NCBI GenBank assembly: GCA_050485785.1
Contig: JBJHCA010000031.1
Coordinates: forward strand, 1-35,852
DNA length: 35,852 bases
DNA from: JBJHCA01 sp050485785
Lineage (GTDB): Bacteria; Bacteroidota; Bacteroidia; Chitinophagales; Saprospiraceae
Reading direction: 5' to 3'
The notes under the pieces are model-generated. The model worked only from the letters and a program-made list of their open reading frames with translations, was not told the origin of the DNA and searched no databases. The position numbers and the translations under genes are program-made. Shown here in pieces: positions 31,979-35,852 of the stretch (its first letter is position 1; each line of letters begins with the position of its first letter).

Positions 31979-33580
31979 ATGAAACACACAGGAAATCTTA
32001 TCTTGATGCTTTGTTGTTTGCTGGCTTACCCCTTATTCAGTCAGCAAACCTCCCCTATAGAACAGTTACTCGAACTGGAGCGCAATGCCGTGGAAGCACT
32101 GGCCCTGTATCCGCAAAAAGAGCGGTTAGCCATTTTGAATGCTGCCACCGCCCCACAGGTGTTGGTTCACATGCAGCATGTGCGGGCCCGCACTGAAACT
32201 GCCTTTCAAAACCTGCTTGAACCACTGAATGACGACACCCGTGAGGCCATGTATAACCTGGCCAGATTCCCGGAACTTATCGAAGCACTGACCGCCACGG
32301 GCAGCCCTCTGCCATCAGCTCAAATGGAACAGGCCGTGGCCGATTATCCGGATAACGTCCACCAGCAAGCTGCTTCAGCAAGCCGGAATCATTTTGGCGT
32401 GCTGGTGTCAATGCGTGACCTATACCGCGAAGCTTCGGAAAGGTTTGCCGGTGTTCTGCATAACCACCCCGAGCATATCAGAGAGGCTTACCGGGTACTT
32501 GTTGGCCTTCCGGATGTAACAGAAATACTTACAGACAATATGACCATGACGGTGTTATTGGGCGACCTTTACCAACGGTATCCCGATTTGCTCATGCAGG
32601 AACTCGACGCTTTGGGAGCTGACCTGGCTGAGCAGAATGCCAAAGATCTGCTTGAATGGAAGAGGATGCTGGAAGAGGACCCGGAGGCCATGGCTGAGTA
32701 CGAAAACGTATTGAGGGATTTTGCGGACGACCATGGCTATGACGACGTCTATTATGATCCGGCTATCCACGATAAACCCGCACCGGCCGTTACCGAAACC
32801 AGAGTTATCGTTCACCATGTCTGGCGCCCTTACCCATACTGGTTTGGACGCCCGTGGTGGTACACTTACAACATGTGGTATCCCTACCCGTGGTGGTACC
32901 ATTGCGGATATTACTACGGACCCGGGAACACCATTGTTTTTGTCAACCTGCCGTCAGGCTATTTCTTTAACTGGTACTTGTACCGGTACCACCATTTTTA
33001 CCATTATCCGCACTTTACAGGGCATATGTTTGGCTACTATTATGGGCCAAGACGTGCTAGTACTGTACACTATTATGTAGGTGGCTGGTTGAGGGAGCAC
33101 AGCGATGAAGTACCCGAAACCTGGCTTGCTGAGCGGGAAACCCGCATTGACAGGATAAGGGAATACGGAAAGTTCAGGACGGATTATGAACGCACGGTAC
33201 GAGAAACCGGACGGGAAACACTTACACCTCGTGAATTTGTGTCTCAGCATCCTGATCGCTATCCGAGAGTAAAAGAATTACTGGCTGAAGCGCCCATTCG
33301 CGATGTAAGTCCTGCTCCGGTACGAAGGGCAGATCCCATTGTTCCTGCACAACCTCCGGCAACAAGACTGCAACCAAGGGAAAAGGTGATTGAACCGCAA
33401 ACCCCGCCGGAAAGGCGGATTGACAGAGCCCGTGATCACCATCAACAAAGCTGGGAGCGAACCAACCCCAGGCCGCCGGCTACCAGGCAACAAAGAACTA
33501 TTTCACCAGCAAGCCGACAGCAACAACCAACTCAACAACCGCAACGTAGAACTCCAACCCAGCGAGGTGGAGGCGGATAA
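31979..33580 (+). CDS. Secreted Tyr/Trp/His-rich protein of unknown function
   Basis: A 533-residue protein with three parts. The signal peptide (MKHTGNLILMLCCLLAYPLFSQQ) fixes the start at 31979; the open frame begins at a TTG at 31922. Residues ~22-270 are helical and charged, with recurring phrases about 30-40 residues apart (ILNAATAPQVLVHM, MYNLARFPELIEAL, YRVLVGLPDVTEIL, LGDLYQRYPDLLM), suggesting a helical repeat. Residues ~275-370 are dominated by Tyr, Trp, His, Pro and Gly (WRPYPYWFGRPWWYTYN, YLYRYHHFYHYPHF). The C-terminus (~430-533) is basic and rich in Pro, Gln and Arg, ending RGGGG. The first part recalls DUF3300-type proteins, but I do not recognise a family. The next gene starts 12 bases after the stop, so it is probably co-transcribed with an L,D-transpeptidase-like gene, pointing to an envelope role. 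Confidence 0.72.
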   Translation: MKHTGNLILMLCCLLAYPLFSQQTSPIEQLLELERNAVEALALYPQKERLAILNAATAPQVLVHMQHVRARTETAFQNLLEPLNDDTREAMYNLARFPELIEALTATGSPLPSAQMEQAVADYPDNVHQQAASASRNHFGVLVSMRDLYREASERFAGVLHNHPEHIREAYRVLVGLPDVTEILTDNMTMTVLLGDLYQRYPDLLMQELDALGADLAEQNAKDLLEWKRMLEEDPEAMAEYENVLRDFADDHGYDDVYYDPAIHDKPAPAVTETRVIVHHVWRPYPYWFGRPWWYTYNMWYPYPWWYHCGYYYGPGNTIVFVNLPSGYFFNWYLYRYHHFYHYPHFTGHMFGYYYGPRRASTVHYYVGGWLREHSDEVPETWLAERETRIDRIREYGKFRTDYERTVRETGRETLTPREFVSQHPDRYPRVKELLAEAPIRDVSPAPVRRADPIVPAQPPATRLQPREKVIEPQTPPERRIDRARDHHQQSWERTNPRPPATRQQRTISPASRQQQPTQQPQRRTPTQRGGGG

Positions 33581-33591
33581 AAATCAGCAAG

Positions 33592-34581
33592 ATGATGAAG
33601 ATTCAAATATTCAGTCTTTTTGTTTGTCTGCTGCAGGTCACCACATCGGCATGCAGCAGACAACAAAATGCCCTCGAAACTTCATTACCGTTGCATGAGC
33701 CTGCTGCGCAAATGGCCCGGGAACAACCACATCTATCGGACACCTTACCCGATAACCTGACAAGTTCAGACATAAGAACCGGCATTCTGCTTACTATAGA
33801 AAAGGATGTAACCGTTGGAAGGTACTTCCGCTTTATCGACAGCCTTGCGAATGCCTGGAATGAACTTCTACCCTACAGAGTAAGTGAACACATTATAGTT
33901 CATCACAATTATCACATTATCGATAGTCTGGTTGCACTTGATTACTATGTGCAAATGTCAAAAGGCAGATTTATTTACGATTTGCGTGAAGTGGTTATAT
34001 TGCATCAGGGCGACACTATATTTTTACCTGACAGTATAAGCACCGCAGCAATCACAAACAAACTTGAAAACACAGTAATCGATGTCAATATACCAGAATT
34101 CAAGCTAAGAATACTGGAAAACGATACCGTTAAATACACATTCAACGTTCGTGTAGGTCGAAATGAGCGTAAGTATCTTGCCACTGCAGGGCGAGAGGTA
34201 AGTTTACGAACTCCCATTGGAAACGGACGGATAGTTCGTATTGAAACTAACCCCTATTTTGTTAACCCTGCAACAGGCAGATCTTATACCACAACGCTTC
34301 GGGATGATGGTCAACGAACCAGGATGCCAAGGATACCCTGGCTTGAACCTGAAATAGGAGGGCAACGACAAGGGGCACTTATTCATCCCACCACTAATCC
34401 TGAAACGCTGGGTAAAGCCTATTCAAACGGGTGTATCGGCACCGGCGAAGGTGATGCATGGATTATTTACTATCACGCGCCTTTAAACACAACTGTGCGG
34501 TTCAGGTATCAGCTTGAAGTGATTGGGCCTGATGGTGAAACAACTCACCTCAAAGATATTTATCAGCTTAAAAGAAGATAA
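33592..34581 (+). CDS. L,D-transpeptidase (YkuD-like) with a variant active-site motif
   Basis: A 329-residue exported protein. The N-terminus is hydrophobic and ends TTSAC (Cys21), a possible but imperfect lipobox, so it may be a lipoprotein. The N-terminal ~150 residues are unassigned. The YkuD domain follows (VIDVNIPEFKLRILEND near 163, then TPIGNGRIVRIETNPYF near 205). The catalytic region has His265 (GALIHPTTNP) and Cys281 in SNGCIGTGEGDAW. L,D-transpeptidases cross-link or anchor proteins to peptidoglycan through this Cys. The usual motif S-H-G-C-x-R has Asn for His and Gly for Arg here; the nucleophile and the upstream His are kept, so activity is plausible. It lies 12 bases after the aromatic-rich protein gene. 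Confidence 0.82.
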   Translation: MMKIQIFSLFVCLLQVTTSACSRQQNALETSLPLHEPAAQMAREQPHLSDTLPDNLTSSDIRTGILLTIEKDVTVGRYFRFIDSLANAWNELLPYRVSEHIIVHHNYHIIDSLVALDYYVQMSKGRFIYDLREVVILHQGDTIFLPDSISTAAITNKLENTVIDVNIPEFKLRILENDTVKYTFNVRVGRNERKYLATAGREVSLRTPIGNGRIVRIETNPYFVNPATGRSYTTTLRDDGQRTRMPRIPWLEPEIGGQRQGALIHPTTNPETLGKAYSNGCIGTGEGDAWIIYYHAPLNTTVRFRYQLEVIGPDGETTHLKDIYQLKRR

Positions 34582-34979
34582 AGCAATCAGTTTAGATTTT
34601 TGTGATATATATCATTTTGTAGCCCCCCGCAATGCATCCTTATCAACTTTACTTCTGTAAACCCGCACTTCGATTACAGGCATGAATGACCATACCGGGT
34701 TTACAGGCAAAATACCAGCGGGGGGTTAAAGAATTCATGTAACTTTCTGCCAAAACTCAACCTGCGGGAATGACAAAAGCCAACAACTGCTCAAATAATT
34801 AAGCGGTGAATAGAGCATAACAAAATGTTATCCTTATACCCTTGATATACTGCTTAAAATGGAGGTGAGAATATCCGGTTCCAGACTAAAGCGTTTTACG
34901 TATTCCCATTGGTGCCATAAAAGACAAATTAACTACACTGCGAATGTGCAATAAACCACGCTGCTTACTCCTTGATCAA
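34582..34979. other. Non-coding region with a nested inverted repeat
   Basis: No supported open frame. It holds the nested inverted repeat at 34623-34725 (listed separately). The rest, 34730-34979, is AT-rich and featureless by eye. Confidence 0.6.
34623..34725. repeat. 103-bp nested inverted repeat
   Basis: Outer arms CCCCCCGC (34623-34630) and GCGGGGGG (34718-34725) are perfect complements. Inside them an 11-bp arm CTGTAAACCCG (34655-34665) pairs with CGGGTTTACAG (34696-34706) around a 30-base loop. It starts 41 bases after the L,D-transpeptidase-like stop. Without a T-run it is not a standard terminator; it may be a structured 3' end, a palindromic repeat or a miniature mobile element. 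Confidence 0.7.
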
Positions 34980-35060
34980 ATGCAAAAAGTAGCGAAAGAT
35001 TTGCATTTAATGAAGTGACTAAGTCAGCAAACCAGCATCAAGAAAAAAAGCAGAACCACA
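34980..35060. repeat. Diverged partial copy of the repeat family (right end only)
   Basis: It carries GCAAAAAGTAGCGAAAG and then CAAGAAAAAAAGCAGAACC, which align with the right end and downstream spacer of the 35121-35330 unit (GCAAAAAGTAACGAAAG and CAAGAAAAAAAACAGAAACC). The left part of the unit is absent. Confidence 0.6.
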
Positions 35061-35120
35061 CCATTAAAGTCAAAAGAAAAATACAGCCTTTAACCATCTA
35101 TCCAATGTTCTAAAAATCTC

Positions 35121-35330
35121 CGCATTAGCAGATTAGGCGTTAAGAAATGGCAGAAATAGCAGGAAACAGAGCCGGCGCTGTTTGAGCTCGAAGAGCGAGT
35201 TTGGGGGCTCCCTGCCATTTCTGATATTTTAGCCTAAGATGCGGTAGCGGCGGGGTTTTTGGTTACTTTTTGACCTGCAGCAAAAAGTAACGAAAGCGGA
35301 CGTTGAAATGCAGTAGCCAAACTATATAGC
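35121..35330. repeat. Structured non-coding repeat, copy A (210 bp)
   Basis: A complete unit. Arms: CCGCAT (35120-35125) with ATGCGG (35239-35244); TTAGGC (35133-35138) with GCCTAA (35232-35237); GAAATGGCAG (35144-35153) with CTGCCATTTC (35212-35221). A near-perfect palindrome AAACAG..CTGTTT lies in the centre (35164-35183). The right part has GTTACTTTTTG (35262-35272) with CAAAAAGTAAC (35281-35291), an 11-bp perfect stem with an 8-base loop. A ~57-bp leader (35064-35120) also recurs before copies B and C. Confidence 0.85.
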
Positions 35331-35458
35331 CAACCTCAAGAAAAAAAACAGAAACCTCACCATCTACGTCAATAGCAGCCTCAGCGTCAAAATCAGCCCT
35401 CTACGTCAAAAGCAAAGATACTGCCTTTAACCATCTATCCATTGTTTTAAAAAATCTC

Positions 35459-35524
35459 CGCATTAGCAGATTAGGCGTTAAGAAATGGCAGAAATAGCAG
35501 GAAACAGAGCCGGCGCTGTTTGAG
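35459..35524. repeat. Structured repeat, copy B (first 66 bp only)
   Basis: All 66 bases are identical to the start of copy A. At 35525 the similarity stops abruptly and about 55 unrelated bases lead into the leader of copy C. The leader before it (35402-35458) is also similar to that of copy A. Confidence 0.85.
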
Positions 35525-35640
35525 ATGCCCGGCAGTTGTGAAAACGTAACCACTCCATCCACGTAAAAAAAGATTCCACCCATCTACGTCAAAAGCAAAA
35601 TACAGCCTTTAACCATCAGTCCATTGCTTTAGTAATGCTC

Positions 35641-35850
35641 CGCATTAGCAGATTAGGCGTAAAGAAATGGCAGAAATAGCAGGAAAATGAGCCGGCGCTG
35701 TTTGAGCTCGAAGAGCGAGTTTGGCGGCTCCCCGCTATTTCTGATATTTTAGCCTAAGATGCGGCAGCGGCGGGGTTTTTGGTTACTTTTTGACCTGCAG
35801 CAAAAAGTAACGAAAGCGGACGTTGAAATGCAGTAGCCAAACTATATAGC
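35641..35850. repeat. Structured repeat, copy C (210 bp)
   Basis: Same length as copy A, no gaps, and seven substitutions by my hand alignment. The 77 bases of the right end (from ~35765) are identical to copy A. The window ends two bases later, so the array may continue. Confidence 0.85.
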
Positions 35851-35852
35851 TA

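Noticed and set aside
35401..35583. A 60-codon minus-strand frame within the repeat array
   Set aside because: It crosses the junction of repeat copy B and unique DNA and is not preserved in copies A or C.
35121..35850. Integron attC sites (the units contain TTAGGCGTTAAG and GCCTAAG)
   Set aside because: The needed GTTRRRY and RYYYAAC boxes are not both present, the arms are in the opposite order, and no gene cassettes or integrase lie between copies.
34980..35852. CRISPR array
   Set aside because: The repeats are 210 bp with internal structure, copies are few, spacers are not uniform, and no cas gene is present.
35120..35852. Insertion sequence or group II intron
   Set aside because: No transposase or reverse transcriptase frame exists, and the units are arranged in direct succession with shared leaders.

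Overview
The window comes from a member of the Bacteroidota. The evidence is a gliding-motility ABC operon (gldA-gldF-gldG), a giant exported protein with SprB-like repeats and a type B (gliding-associated) C-terminal sorting domain for the type IX secretion system, start codons without Shine-Dalgarno sequences, and several promoter-like sites of the Bacteroidota form TTTG-N~20-TAnnTTTG. I cannot fix the genus. No tRNA, rRNA, CRISPR, transposase or phage gene is visible.

Layout. Bases 1-3841 hold a partial VOC/ring-cleaving dioxygenase (minus), a small extremely acidic protein (minus) and acetoacetyl-CoA synthetase (plus). Bases 4000-7237 are gldAFG behind a near-perfect promoter. The S49 protease SppA (minus) and dihydrolipoyl dehydrogenase (plus, strong terminator) follow. 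From 11169 to 15893 lies a housekeeping/metabolic group: an alpha/beta hydrolase, an SRPBCC protein (minus), a class IV aminotransferase relative, an M20 dipeptidase and an FAD amine-oxidase-type enzyme. Next come an apparently eroded methyltransferase homologue (minus), a small outer-membrane barrel, and a divergent pair of glycosyltransferases (GT9 and GT2). Bases 19302-28436 are one 3044-residue secreted protein. The right part holds a small membrane methyltransferase, an FMN reductase, a DUF885 metallopeptidase-like protein, a Tyr/Trp/His-rich secreted protein and an L,D-transpeptidase-like protein. The last ~1.27 kb is non-coding and full of inverted and direct repeats.

How parts work together. 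GldA/F/G form an ABC complex needed for gliding in flavobacteria, where motility and the type IX system deliver SprB-type adhesins. The giant protein has the signature of such a cargo (propeller, PKD/Ig-like domains, Cys-containing repeats, SprB-like repeats, type B sorting domain). The GT9/GT2 pair, the barrel, the aromatic protein and the transpeptidase also belong to the cell envelope. The rest is central metabolism or peptide turnover.

Most notable observations: (1) the giant protein carries about 29 short repeats in three consecutive blocks whose periods are constant within a block and fall from 53 to 51 to 49 residues; (2) the window ends in an array of 210-bp structured non-coding repeats, one truncated and one whose stem appears to have shifted register; (3) a methyltransferase family member has kept its two ends but lost its cofactor-binding core. 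All calls were made by reading; no database search was run.
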